Below are positions 1 to 11,937 of a stretch of DNA of 64,000 nt, in pieces. The DNA comes from Liolophura sinensis. Its lineage: Eukaryota; Mollusca; Polyplacophora; Chitonida; Chitonidae. Made by a program: the position numbers and the translations under genes. How positions within the stretch are numbered: the stretch's first letter is position 1; each line of letters starts with the position of its first letter. The stretch covers positions 55,037,249 to 55,101,248 of the forward strand of contig NC_088295.1 of NCBI RefSeq assembly GCF_032854445.1, read 5' to 3'. Below the pieces are notes generated by a model. That model was not told the origin of the DNA. It did no database searches and saw nothing but the letters and a program-made list of their open reading frames with translations.

Positions 1-120
1 GCATGTAGAAACTACAAGCTCAACTTGTAACTTCTAACTATAGGTCTCTAATAATGTAGACATAAAAGGAAATTTTGAACACTGAGCTTTACATGTAAAA
101 AAAATGATCATTGTAAAATG

Positions 121-287
121 AAATTTTGCTTTACCAGGAAGACGTTTAGGAAATAGATACTTCCTAAAACTAAAATAAAATTTTGCTTTACCCGGAAGAC
201 GTTTAGGAAAAAAATACTTTATTAAAACTAAAATAAAATAATGTTTTACCAGGAAGATACTTAGGAAATAAATACTTTATTAAAACT
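121..287. repeat. Tandem repeat, about 57 bp x3
   Basis: Three consecutive copies share the core GCTTTACCAGGAAGACGTTTAGG. The core recurs at about 128, 185 and 243, giving a period of 57-58 bp. The third copy is the most diverged. The array lies just 3' of the last visible exon of the minus-strand gene that ends at 509. Confidence 0.85.
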
Positions 288-508
288 ATTATACTGTACT
301 CTTAGAAATCAGACTATCACTTGCGTTAGCAAACATCAACCTTTATCGCGCAGAAAGTCAGCACCTTCAACTGCTTATAAATCTATGTGACAAAACAGAG
401 TAATCTGCGACCAAGATAAGGGGAACAAACAATTTTCTTATTTAACCTACTTTTAACCATACTAGTGCTATGCCAGTCTGTCACATCATCATTGGCTAAC
501 TTGCATAT

Positions 509-2322
509 TTACTTTCCTTCCTTTGTAGTTAGACACTGAACATTCCTTACACTTCTCATGGTTTTCAAGCAGAGACGGCGTAACATCTTGGGTCTGTCCA
601 CGTCAGATGACGTCGGAAGATATTTCTGCCGAACAAACCAGTCTAACAGTTCCATACTGACATAACCCTGCGTGTACTTCCGGATGACTTCCTTCTTCAG
701 CAAAATCAACTCACAGCTGAAGACAACCAAAAGCATGTTATATCATGGGCTAGAGGAGCATGTTAGTATATCAGCTTGACAAAGTGGGCTCTTTACTGTT
801 GTTTCAGGCGCATAGCAACACCTAGCAAACTCTAGCAAAAGAATCCCATGCTCTCTTCTCACAATGATTAAATTTAACCGTTTAAATCAACGCTGAAACT
901 TGTGTTTTCCATCTTCATACATCTCAGTGTTATTGATCGCAGGTTGTTCTGAATCCAAGATGTTGAATATTCATAACCGTGACACATTCATAGAGAATAT
1001 CCGATACTTTGTGTTTGAATAGTGTGCCGGTATGTAAAAATAAAAGTGTTCTTACATATGTATGTAAGTACATATGGATAGATTACAGAGACAATCAGTG
1101 ACTCACACCAGACACTTACTCAGTTAGGGCCCGTACACTTGCTGTGCACGGTACATTATACAAAGCGGACACTTCTCCGAAGAACTGACCCTGGGATAAG
1201 GTTGCTATGGTGACCTCGTCATGTTCTGACACCACTTCAACGAGACCTTTTTTGATGATGTAAATACCAAGGCCATCCGAACCTGAAAAACATCAAGTTA
1301 CTTCAAGCGAATTGTAACAGCTTTTGTCCTTGGAAACAGGTGTTCGGTGTATTTGTGTGACAAATCTTATTAGTCATTATTAGAAAATAAAGTGTGAGGG
1401 AAACTCTATACTACTGTCGTTGTGTAGGTGAACACTCCTAGCTGCAGACAATTAAAGCCAACAAAATAGTGCTCTTAGCGAACAAAAAGAAGAATTATTG
1501 CCTTTCAAATATGTCAAAGACCTTCGATGGATAAAATGTTGACTTTAATAGGACAAGAAATGAAGACATAATTTGTTAGAGGACGTTTTAAAGGTAAAAG
1601 AAAAAATATATATATATATAAAATACATTGTAACTCTTCTGGCTAGAGCCTTTACTTTTACTACTATACATTTCCTCCTTATGACTGTATATATCATACC
1701 ATCTTTCTGAGAATAGAGGGTAATCATATTCAATAAAATGAATATTAGTATAGACATAAATAGGGGCCTCCGTGGCTCAGTCGGTTAACGCGCTAGCGCA
1801 GAGTAATGACCTAGAAGCCTCTCACCAATGCGGTCGCTGTGAGTTCAAGTCCAGCTCATGCTGGCTTCCTCTCCGACCGTAAGTGGGAAGGTCTGCCAGC
1901 AACCTGCGGATGGTCGTGGGTTTCCCCCGGGCTGTGCCCGGTTTCCTAACATCATAATGCTGGCCGCCGTCGTATAAGTGAAATATTCTTGAGTACGGCG
2001 AAAAACACCAATCAAATAAATAAATAAATAAATAAGAGATAAATATAAATTATGAATTACGAAAAACTTACAATGCCAGTACTGCTATGGTACCGGTAAA
2101 CGCTATGATTTGTAATTATTCCTGTCTTATAGGACAGTTTTACTTAAATATCTATTTCCAAGTGGACTCACGCTTTAAAAAAATATCCCTGGAAGCTTTA
2201 ACTTTCATCTTTCGCAATGTAGTTACAAGCTCTTCTATGACATTCTCGTCTTCGTCTATAGCTCCTTTCAATGGTTGCTGTGACAGGCAGTTGATGATGG
2301 CGTCCACGAGAACGAATTCTTT
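509..2322 (-). CDS. Cyclic-nucleotide-binding-domain protein, 3' exons
   Basis: Three minus-strand exons join in a consistent frame: 2322-2172 (starts phase 0, leaves 1 nt), 1282-1120 (leaves 2 nt) and 716-509 (ends in TAA). All have AG acceptors, and the internal donors are GTGAGT and GTAAGT. The joined protein has a helical lead-in (ENVIEELVTTLRKMKV), then a complete cNMP-binding beta-roll: RDIFLKRSDGLGIYIIKKG, the phosphate-binding cassette GQFFGEVSALYNVPCTASVR, and CELILLKKE. The tail contains ELLDWFVRQKYLP. In the family the cassette usually reads FGE...RTASVRA or R-A-A. Here the Glu is kept but Cys sits at the Arg position, so nucleotide binding may be altered. The domain occurs in CNG/HCN channels, sperm Na+/H+ exchangers and kinases, and no transmembrane exon is visible here to decide between them. 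The 5' exons were not found. A GTAAAT beside the stop codon leaves open splicing to a further exon. The 1282-2172 intron holds a SINE. Confidence 0.72.
1764..2035 (+). mobile_element. tRNA-derived SINE, full length (family A)
   Basis: The head is tRNA-like: an A-box-type stretch (GTGGCTCAGTCGGTTAACGC) and a B-box-type stretch (GAGTTCAAGTCCAG). The body contains GTCGTATAAGTGAAATATTC and TTGAGTACGGCG, and the tail is repeated AAATA. The same structure recurs about a dozen times in the window on both strands, so it is a dispersed family. It is not a functional tRNA gene. The copy lies in an intron of the cyclic-nucleotide-domain gene. Confidence 0.9.
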
Positions 2323-4543
2323 CTGCAACGGTTCACATGATCAAGTAGTGCAGTATTTGGTTATCGCGTTAAGCCCAGATAAAGACACAAAACTTCATTG
2401 TTAATTCAAGTCATACAGAGCAACACAAAGAACAATCAATTAATGTTTTAACATATCGGTATTTTTTTATCAAGTTTAGTTTTGAAAAGTTTCAGTGTGC
2501 ACATCGGCGTGGGCCTTATATGGTACTGAAAAACGGACAATTCGCTGTTGATGTAAAAAATAATTACGGCAAACTGACATTTATTTTTAAGTAGCTACAC
2601 ATACTTCAATACTTTAAGGTGTAGTGATACGCGGAGCTAATTTTTAAGTGGGGACTCCTTTTAATGATGTATGATTTGGGAAAAACTTGAAACTCTTTTG
2701 AAGAGACAGCATACTTTTAAATTGGTAGATGAATCATTTTCGCTACTTCCCTTGTCCTGCTTTGAGTCTCCACTCCCCATTTTCATCTAAATCGTGCCAA
2801 TCTTAACAGAAATTGACGGATTTATGAGATTTAGATCGACGGTACGAAATGTTATATGTTTGGAAAAGCTCATCGAAACATGCAAGTGAAACTGACTCCA
2901 CCTGGCGGCGTTGAATCAAGGGGAGTTATGCACAGCGAACATTCAAACTCTTATGGAGTTGCCTCCCCTGATCTAAATAATTATGCCACGGGTATCATTT
3001 ATATCACCAACAATCAAAAAACAAACAGAAAGCCATCATCAATCACTATATATGCCGACCACAAATCGTGACCTATTTTCTGCTACCAAAACTCCAGTGT
3101 GACTGGTAACTAGTTAATCCTATGTTTGGCGGACTGGAATTGTTCAACAGGTTGCTTTTCATGCATGTATATTGACTCTATCTTTCGTGGAGATTCCCAG
3201 TGCCGCATTGCATAAGTAGCTTTTTTCAAATAAAAATACCTATAAATCTGTTTTTTTCTGCGAGTCACCTATATTCAGCTGTCTGTAAAATCAGTCATAC
3301 TCGCTACCAAAATCTCACAAGCTCTACACATCCCTAAGTTGGAGGTTCTTATTCTTGCAAAGAAAATAAAGTTAGAACGCTTTTCTAGTTAATAATGTTA
3401 AACCCAATGACCTTTGTTTCGACACCAAGAACTAATTGCCTCGGGTGACGTCATAATTATTCGGAGACAAATGGCATGCTGGAAATGCGAGAGTAATTTG
3501 TTTTACAGTAGGTACACCAACATGTGGTTAGGACGAACTGCATCCATTAACACAGCTTTCATTACTGATCATATCTCGACTATATCGACTACATTGTTTT
3601 CTATTACAAAATTTTCTGACATGCAACTTTAAAATCATTTGGTCGTTAGACTATATGCTACAAGATATAAGACATAATTCATCTATTAAGCTTATATTAT
3701 ACCAAAACCTGTAAATAATTTCAAATATGGCAGTGTGAGAAACAGGGTCGATATAATCTTTGGAAAGAGCTGTCACTTTCCCTGAAAACATACTTGCCGT
3801 CGAAACAGTTTAACATTATGAATTAGAAAAAGTGTTCTAACTTCTTTTTCTTTGCAAGCATATGAACATATCGATGTGAAGAGCTTGTGTTCTTATGTGT
3901 CAAAAGCAATTTTTGCAGCGGATATGACTGAGTTTACAGACAGCTGAATATAGGCGACTCGCTTAAACATAAAGACCATAAAATCCGTAATGAGTCAACT
4001 TAATGGTTGGGAAATACTAACATTTAGGTACCACTAGGTATATCGATTAGCATATTAACAGATTTACTATATTTATTTTGTTCATGTTTCTATTTATATG
4101 TCAAATGCGCAGCATGTGCTACCATCAACCGTCATATATGTTTTCAAATTACACACCAATATACAAACAGCCCTGCACATCGATGTGTAGTTATGTTGTT
4201 AATATTAACATTAATAATTTACTAATAAAACGCTCAGATTTAATTTTTTACATGCACATCTTAATTCATGTAAACGTGCCTGTTTAATTGTATCAAGAAA
4301 ACAGCGTATGTAGGTCATTTGTGTCCTCACCACGTGATAATTTACATGCAGGTGCAAGATGTAGAGCCAGGGTTAAGAAGCTAGTTAGTAAAGGCCTACT
4401 CAAGCTCTAACGGCCTTATTAAAACAGGGTAAAAGGTATAAGGTGTACATAGGTGTGCGTTGAAGGTACATGTGTGAATATGGTGACGTATTATACAATC
4501 CACTTTGCATTTGTAGGCCTGCTTGTTTACGTCCTATACACAG
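2323..4543. other. No gene seen
   Basis: About 2.2 kb between the first visible exon of the minus-strand gene and the first visible exon of the plus-strand gene. I saw no exon with good splice sites and protein-like composition on either strand. Short open frames at 2087-2404 and 2856-3071 are an antisense shadow and chance, respectively. First exons or promoters of both neighbours could lie here, but I could not identify them. Confidence 0.5.
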
Positions 4544-6570
4544 GAAATGTCAACACCTCGCCTACGCCCACGTGGCCAAGCTCGTACAAGGTAAGCCAGA
4601 GGAAGGTGTAAAACATGAATACATAAACATTCATATGTGTCGACCTGTACAGGTAAAAACATCTGTAGCGGCCTTGTGTTTCTAAATAGGCAACAATTCG
4701 CCATCTGTTAACAAACAATAACAGACAGATTGTTGCCCAATAATTCTGGTTGTTACAAGGCATATAAATAAAAATAGCAAATCGATGGTTATATATACTT
4801 ATCTTTAAATAGGCATTAATGTTTTTGTATCATTAATATGCAGTATATGTAAATGAAAGAGCAATAAAATATATTTTTACCGTTAATAAGCAGTATATGT
4901 AAATGATAAAGCAATAAAATATATATTTACCAACAATAAATGATTGAAGTTCGAAAAACACAGAAGTCAAATAATGACTGAACATTTTCAGTACAAAATA
5001 ACATGAGTAAGAGGTAAAAGTAAAGAAAACATAGACGTCAAAGACATTTTCAACACTTACTCTTATCAATATATGTGAAACATAATGCAACTTTGTCAAA
5101 AGCTGAGGTTTGATGTTTATACGAATTTTTTTTCGTGGTTCATTTGAGACGTTTGATGGCTTTGAATGCCACTAAATCCTTTCTTGTAGACATGCGTAGA
5201 AATGTTTTCGAATGAAGAGCCAATCAGAGCTGGCTGGTACGTGGATGGCGTAAACAAGAGAGTACGATTGGACAGCTATGGAATTCCAGAAGGTCAGGTT
5301 TGATTCATGTAACTCTGCGATATGACATGTCCTGTCACACGAGAACTACCACAAGCTACATGTGTATGACTTTTGCGGTTCGCCGCGATTTTGGTCGATT
5401 GTGATCGATTGTCACACGGTTGAAATCCGGAGTCACACCTAAAGTGAACCATCGACTCTTGCAGGACTCGTTTTAGCCGCGAGAGTGAAGTGAAATTAAA
5501 CAGTCTGTGACTAGTTCTCATGAAAATCATTACGATGATAAAGACCCAACCGATTTAAGGCCCATTCTCAAGCATCTACACTTACGAATATAGTAAGTAA
5601 ACAATCATAAAGCGGGTCGCAACTATATTATCAATTTATAAGGTAAGCCAGTCAGTGTCAGAAGAAAACTTGATTTTATCCGTTGTGATCTATTTTTTGC
5701 CAAAAATCTCTTTTATGGTTTCTTTAATTATGTACTATCAACTTGACCTGAACGAGTAAGGTTTTGCAATGAGACATGAGACAGGAAATCATCTGAGCAT
5801 GAATTCTGGCATGACACCATCAGAATTTATGCGTTTCATTTCTCAGGACGCGAAAAAGTTAACAGATTAGAAACCCTGATTTCTGCATCAAAAAGAAAGC
5901 GAAGATCAAGCGACAGCCCCTTGCAACATGTCTTCGCAAATGACATCAGCAGTGGCTGGCAGACGATGGATAGTTGGTCAGACTACGCATGTCATCTTCA
6001 CGGAGCTCCTCTTTATATTTTCATCTTCCGATATGATCTCGGTGTCCAGTACGACATTTTCCCTTCACCTAACCCGCCTGGGATAGACTGTACAAAACAG
6101 TAAGTTTGGTTCATTGTCGCAAGGTAAAAATTTTAAAACAATCGCTATCAAGAACCCATTAACCTCTCCGTTAATTCTGGTGACTTATCAGTTTCATGTA
6201 ATTATATTTGAATTTTTTCTCTCTTTTCTAAGTATACATTCACCTGAACTCGCAGCAAAGTTAGTTATGAATTTTCCGAGAAATCCTGTAAGCAGAAAAG
6301 GGTCTTTAAGCAGAAAAGGCCGTTTCCTATGCATAGAAAATTGTATTTTACATACCAAAATAATCTTCAGTGTTGAAAAAAAATATTTACTTTGTAAAAG
6401 AAAAGTAATGTTTTTGTAAGAAAGTATTTTCTGTAAAGACTCTATAAGAAGACTTTGCTCATAAACTTTTTCATAAGCGATCGTAAACTATGTAAAAAAT
6501 ATGTAAAAAATAAAACCACAATATCAAATGAAATCGTACATAAGGCATTAAAGGAGAAGACACCACTATA

Positions 6571-6650
<80 letters not shown>

Positions 6651-6680
6651 CTTTTTGACCTTTCTGTGAGATATTTTATT

Positions 6681-6735
<55 letters not shown>

Positions 6736-9700
6736 CGAAACTTTTTCTTTTTGGGATGTATATATGTTGCACAAGCGAGATATCGCAGTTCAAAGTAAGC
6801 TAAATCACCGTTATTTCTATAAACCGAGGACACGTGTGTTTACGCTTGCGCCTCACAACCATCTTTGCGTTGGGTACGAGTAAAACGACACCGTGTTTCC
6901 GGTTGCATAACATGGCGCATCCCATGTATGGCCTCATGAGACTTCCTTTATAGATTTACGAAAGCACATCAGGAAAAAATGACTGAGACCGTTTAGGCCT
7001 GAGTTCACGCCTGTTCTCTTATACTATTTTGTGTGTGTGTTTCTTTCAATAATCTACAGAACGTTATAGCAAAGAAAAACTGAATAAAACTGCAAAAAGG
7101 TAAAATGAGTCTTATTACATGGATGACAATACTATCATGGAACTTGTCTCGTAATGGTTATGTTTTTAGTTCCACCATATATACTGCCAACAAGCGTTTT
7201 CTTCCAGGAACCTTACTGATATTTTCCCAGAGGCTCCGTTGTTATCGAATCTGTACTTTGTTGGAGTAGAAATGAGGAACGGCACAACAGTGGATCACTG
7301 GAGGGCTTCGTATTTCTTGTATGACATCGATTACTTGTTCAACAACCAGACTGGAATCCCTGTTAGGTAAGCCACAGACTCTCGTATTAATCCAACAGGC
7401 CCAGTCAAATACACTGTTACATGTGTACTGCATATAAAAAGAAGGGCCTTTCCATATATTACTATGATAGGGCCTGTAAGTAAGTTTATATCCACGCCCA
7501 TTTACTGCGACAACGTATGGATAAATTACGCCTTCCCAACGTCACTGTCAGTTCAAGGCCTTCATGTTACGTGGGCTTTCGCCTTGTCCTAGCACGATGG
7601 TCTTTCGTGCCTCTCAAGGTGTCCCGTAAAGACGTTGCTATTAAAACCTGAATCTTTTAGCCCCGCAGTTGTAGTTGGCACACATTCTGTGAACTGATCA
7701 TTTTGTGAAATATCACATGTGCCTTCTCCCACGCAGAACAGGCCGAATTTGTAGCTAGTTTATGCAAAAACTGACAGCCTTAGTAAGACGCCACTCAGAG
7801 GCAAATTGGGTGGGCTTGCTGTATAATTAAGAAGACGAAGATGTTGTCTTCAGGGTGTCCATTTCTCACTATGCCTAAGTGAATATCTAGTCTGTAGTCA
7901 TTATATAACTGCAATTTCCATGACCTTTAATCTAATCTCGCCTCGAGGTACCGGTATTTTAACTAGTGCTTCGAGCTATGGCTTAATGCTGGACATATGC
8001 GATTGTGTTTCACGATATAGGTCATCACCATAATGTGAACTGTTTCAACAGATTCCTGATGATTGGTTAACCTACACGTTATAAACGCTGTTTTCACGAA
8101 CGTTCGGTTTCGTTTGAGATTGCTGATCAGGTATTATCCCTCCCAGAATGGGAAATGTTTCCACGCGATAGTTTAACACACACTTTCACACAAAGTAAAT
8201 CAGAGAATGTCCCAGTTTCAACGCAGGCAGCGGACGAGGATGTATTGCTGGGGTGGAATGTAAGGGAAGTAACATTATACTCGTATAAACTCTCAGGCTG
8301 CGTGGAACGAGTTGAGTTAAGCACTTGTAACGGATGAGTTAAGCTATCGTAAACGCAGTCGCATGTCCGTGGAAACACAACATACATGTAATAAATCTGT
8401 TGTTTCGCAGTCGGAAGAAGGTGTCGAACTTGCCACTTCCAATGACAGCAATTCTACATGCCTTTCAAGCGATGATTCGTGACACACATTTAACAGGACG
8501 TGCGTGATCTTTATAATGTCGTGCGCTCAAAATTCTTAGGATGTCCTATCTCCGAGATTTTTATAATGTCGAACACTTGAGATCCTCAGGGTGTCCTATT
8601 TACGAGTTGTTTACAATGTCATGCACTCAAGAGCATCACGAAGTCCTACGTACTAGATCTTTATGTCCATTCGAGATCACGCGCCTTTCTGCGTGATCCT
8701 ACGGTACCTAGACATGGCTCGTGTGTAGTTGGGCGCCATAAGCGCAGTGATTCCCCCCCCCCCCCCAAATATGAGGATGATTGTTAATTGAGGAATATCA
8801 GATATTTAATAAGTATTTTCAGATTCCTTGAGTCTAAATCTGTACCAATCGTATAATATAAAGCAACCACCTGCATCTGAATTAATCAAAAATATCCAAA
8901 ATAAAAATGAACTATTTATTCACGTATTAAGATATGAATATTAAATTACTCAACATGGCGACGCCCACGAAAGACGACATGAAAAAAGCGTTCGCAGAAG
9001 TTGTCGCGTGTGCTACAGCAAGCAGTGGCGTTTCTGTAGAGTTAAAGGCAAAGCAGGTCCTCGCTCTTCGGATTGCATGTGAGAAAAGAGATGTCACTGC
9101 AGTCTAATCGACTGGGTATGGTAAAAGCCTTGCCGATATAAAGTATATCAGCTTATGCCTTGGGTCATCCAGCGCCGAGAACACAGTGAAGAACTCACGA
9201 TAACTATTGTTGTATCCCCTGTGAATTCTATTATGAAGAACCAAGTGGTAATTTTGTAAATATATTTAAATTGCCCATGGTTCACCTTGAGCACGGACGG
9301 AGATGATAATAATACCCACGGACGCCCGTAAACAGCGCACTGCTCAACAGTTCCGTACGTTCGCCATCGCGTGCAGTTGTTTACATTAGGCGAAAGTAGT
9401 CTTCTCGACGTCACTGTTGTAAAAAATATGACGCCCTTAGCAGAGATGTAATCTCAAGCGCGGACTCGAGACCATTGTTAGGTTGTGCTCTCTAGAGCAT
9501 CAGGATGTCGTGCACACGAGCCTTGGATTGTTGTCGTGCTCTCGATAGTATCAGGATGTCGTGCATACGAGACCTGTGTATTATGTCGTGCTCGCGAGAG
9601 CCTCAGGATGTCGTGTCCACAAGACTTGTGTATTATGTCGTGCTCTCGATAGCATCAGGATGTCGTGCACACGAGACCTGGATTATGCGGTCCTGTTCAG

Positions 9701-11084
9701 GGGAATGTTCCACGAAGCAGTCGCAAAATGCGCATGGCGTAACTTACATGACAACATACAGAGAAGAGATACGTCCATGGTAAACGCGCTTGACGCAGCA
9801 TTGTGACAGCTTTGTAGAACGGGCACGTGTAGATCGTCTTACAAAGCTATCGCGTTATACGATTGCATCCAGACAGGCCCCTGGCCTGTAAGATGCAGTC
9901 GTGTGGACCAGATATGTGATATATCGTGCTTTAGAGATGTTCACTAAGCCGTGCGGCATGCGCATTTCTATATTTGTCACTCATATATGTCTTCCACACG
10001 ACGTAATGCGCAGAACTTTTCATCGCTTTCTATTTTTTTCCTCTTCTAAGAAAAAATTAATACATTTGTAGTAAAAAGAAAAATATGCAATCTAAAAAGT
10101 AATATTCTAAAAGAAGGTTTCCTATGTTGCTTGCATGTTTTTGACTGGGGACAGATCAAGGAGGTGGGGACTGTTTTTTATATAATATAAATCTCGGCAA
10201 AAATATTTCTTCAGACACATTTTCTCTTGATGTCAATACTATCTGTCTAGTAAGCATTTTTGGTACAGGTGGTTTGGTGAATCCCAAAACTAATCAGGTG
10301 TATATTGAGAGTGAAATGGCTGATTGCTTTTCTGATTACTTTAAAACATACATGAGAGATATGTTGGTTTACCACGATCACTGCTGAAGGTTTGTGCCGT
10401 ATCAGTATAGAACAGAATGCAGAGCTGCAAAAACGACATGGGAAATGAAGACATGACGGGGGAGAAGGCGCATGGTCATAAATGTACAATTACATTACAG
10501 GTCGTTTAGTTTTGATTGATTTATTTATTTGATTGTATATTTGAGTATAACGCCGTGCTGAAGAATATTACACTTACACGACGGCGGTCAGCATTATGGC
10601 AGAAGGAAACCGGGCACAGCCCTGGGGGAAACCCACTGTCATCGGTAGGTTGCTGCACACCTTCCCACATACGATGGGAGAAGAAGCCAACATGAGCTGC
10701 ACTTGAACCACAGCGATACACATTGGTGAAAGGCTCCTGAATCAATGTTCTGTTTTTGTTTCTTAAGCAACACTATGTTTTAGAAAATCGGCAAAACAAA
10801 TAAAACCAAACAAATATTGTTGTCAGCCAATATTGTCAGTACATTATATTACCACAGCATCCGTTCTATTCATTTATAGTCATATATGTGCTAAAAAATG
10901 AACATATGCAAAGAACAAATGGAAATGTCAGCTCTGTCATCAGGTGAAACCGACAAATGAACCTGCTTTACTTTTTCTTTTCAGTTTGTTCGTGAACGGA
11001 GATGAAAATGCGTTTTCATATTACCAGGAAGGGAAACTTGAGGGAGATGTTTTTAAACCACCTGATCATCTCCAGTGTTCCTGA
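4544..11084 (+). CDS. Probable secreted protein, LolA-like/ependymin-like (tentative)
   Basis: Five exons chain in one frame: 4544-4590, 5190-5292, 5847-6099, 7208-7366 and 10985-11084 (TGA). Phases match at every junction (0, 1, 2, 2), acceptors are AG, and donors are GTAAGC, GTCAGG, GTAAGT and GTAAGC. The protein includes [26 protein letters not shown], the basic run [39 protein letters not shown] and the C-terminus [13 protein letters not shown]. The pattern WP..Y, then a strand with KRVR.D, then a late [17 protein letters not shown] resembles invertebrate extracellular proteins of the ependymin/LolA-like fold. This is pattern memory, not a search. N-glycosylation sequons (NLT, NGT, NQT) and the furin-like KRKRR site suit a secreted protein. 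The first exon with start codon and signal peptide was not found. The last intron (3.6 kb) contains a helicase relic and repeats. Confidence 0.6.
4834..4932. repeat. Tandem duplication, about 50 bp x2
   Basis: Two adjacent copies share GCAGTATATGTAAATGA, then AGCAATAAAATATAT and TTACC. They differ at only a few positions. The duplication lies in the first visible intron of the 4.5-11.1 kb gene. Confidence 0.8.
6573..6732. repeat. Two (AT)n microsatellites with mirror-like flanks
   Basis: A run of about 75 bp of AT (6573-6648) and another of about 40 bp (6693-6732) are separated by 44 bp. The first ends in ATATCGCTTTT and the second is followed by AAAGCGAAA, so the flanks are complementary and could close a cruciform. 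Long Tyr-Ile open frames here are translation of the dinucleotide repeat and are not genes. Confidence 0.92.
8511..8668. repeat. Degenerate 50-bp tandem repeat, about 3 copies
   Basis: The core (A)TAATGTC followed by TCA.GA..CTCAGG.TGTCCTA recurs at about 8513, 8563 and 8613, a 50-bp period. The same consensus in cleaner form appears at 9481-9690, with TGTCGTGC in place of TGTCCTA. Confidence 0.75.
8955..9263 (+). pseudogene. RecQ-like DNA helicase N-terminal fragment (decayed)
   Basis: An ATG at 8955 opens a 50-codon frame ([13 protein letters not shown]...) ending at a stop near 9107. The end of that frame reads [19 protein letters not shown]. This resembles the stretch before the Walker A motif in invertebrate RecQ-like helicases, K..Q..AL......RDV.AVLPTGYGKSL. 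Just past the stop, another frame gives STGYGKSL, and after a further frame change [19 protein letters not shown], resembling the PL.SLM.DQV region that follows motif I. So a Walker A and the next block survive but are broken by at least two frame changes, and nothing of the later helicase motifs is seen. It probably comes from a retrocopy or mobile element rather than the host RecQ gene. Family assignment rests on remembered motifs. Confidence 0.6.
9481..9690. repeat. 51-52 bp tandem repeat, 4 copies
   Basis: CAGGATGTCGTG recurs at 9501, 9552, 9604 and 9656. Each is preceded by GTGCTCTCGATAGCAT or a variant and followed by a CACACGAGACCTG-like stretch. It is the same family as the array at 8511-8668. 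The open frames across it are repeat artefacts. Confidence 0.85.
10269..10387 (+). CDS. Possible orphan terminal exon
   Basis: After an acceptor (TTTTTGGTACAG) a 38-codon frame reads [16 protein letters not shown], then a segment with [16 protein letters not shown], ending YHDHC and TGA. It needs one preceding base, so it does not match the phase (2 nt pending) of the exon at 7208-7366 and cannot simply be an alternative last exon of that gene. Composition is protein-like for an A+T-rich stretch, but no partner exon was found and I do not recognise the sequence. It may be chance or part of a mobile element. Confidence 0.2.
10509..10745 (-). mobile_element. tRNA-derived SINE (family A), reverse
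   Basis: Read on the minus strand it has the same body as other copies: tRNA-like B-box region near 10720, CCCCCAGGGCTGTGCCCGG-like block, then AGTGTAATATTCTTCAGCAC and a TAAATAAATAAAT tail. It is diverged, and the first 45 bp of the head are missing or unrecognisable. Confidence 0.8.
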
Positions 11085-11937
11085 GAACAGTACACATGTG
11101 AATGAAAAGACCATGTCATGTGCAAAAAAAAAAAAAAAAAAAAATCCTTTAGGGTAGGTTTCAATTACTTGAAGACGATATAAATTGCTTGTTTTTCCTT
11201 GACCTGGCGAGAGGAAAAATGGTGTCATGTCGCGAAAATTATATCAGCTGGATCGGGGGGAAAAGAAAGGTTAAATGACTGAGGACGCAATACTCAGGAC
11301 GCTGTTCTCAATCACGTTTCATGACCCGCTCCCCTTTGAAACATTCGTGAGATTAAATGTACATATAATGAATTTGCGCCTGACGCCATGGATAAGAACA
11401 ATACATGTATGGTCAGCTATAGTGGACAAGTATTAAAACTGCCTGTTAAACATGAGCATTATTGCTATATTAATATCCTATTTATGTATTCTGATATTAT
11501 GTACTCTCCTAGTTCAGCAAACTTCACGACTAACCCACGTCACAGCTCTCGGTGTTCACATGACAATGAGATCCCCTCGTTTATACGACTGGTGAAAGCC
11601 TGTTATGTCTAGTCTTAGCAGGAGAATGTTGCTTTGGTTACTTAACTTCACGTTAACAATATACTCTGCACCCATACTCCTTACAGCTTATGTGCCGCTC
11701 TTTATATGCTCGCTTTACATCCCTGCCACCACTAGGCAGACATGACATTTGGAGCCTGTGCAACGCATGTAGGCTTGTTTAGGCTTAGCCTCAGCATATG
11801 GTGTCCTCGCGTGAAACTCTTTATCAGCATTCAGAATCGTCAGAATCATGTTGTGAACACACTTTAAATAAAAATAAAAACAATGCATGTGTATGAAGAA
11901 TTTTTAAAAACTAAGGTTGAGACTGAGTTTTGTATTT

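Noticed and set aside
1201-1216. GTTGCTATGGTGACC as an RFX X-box
   Set aside because: Lies fully inside a coding exon of the cyclic-nucleotide gene, and the bases are explained by the codons.
6455-6833. Open frames of repeated Tyr-Ile
   Set aside because: Direct translation of the (AT)n microsatellites.
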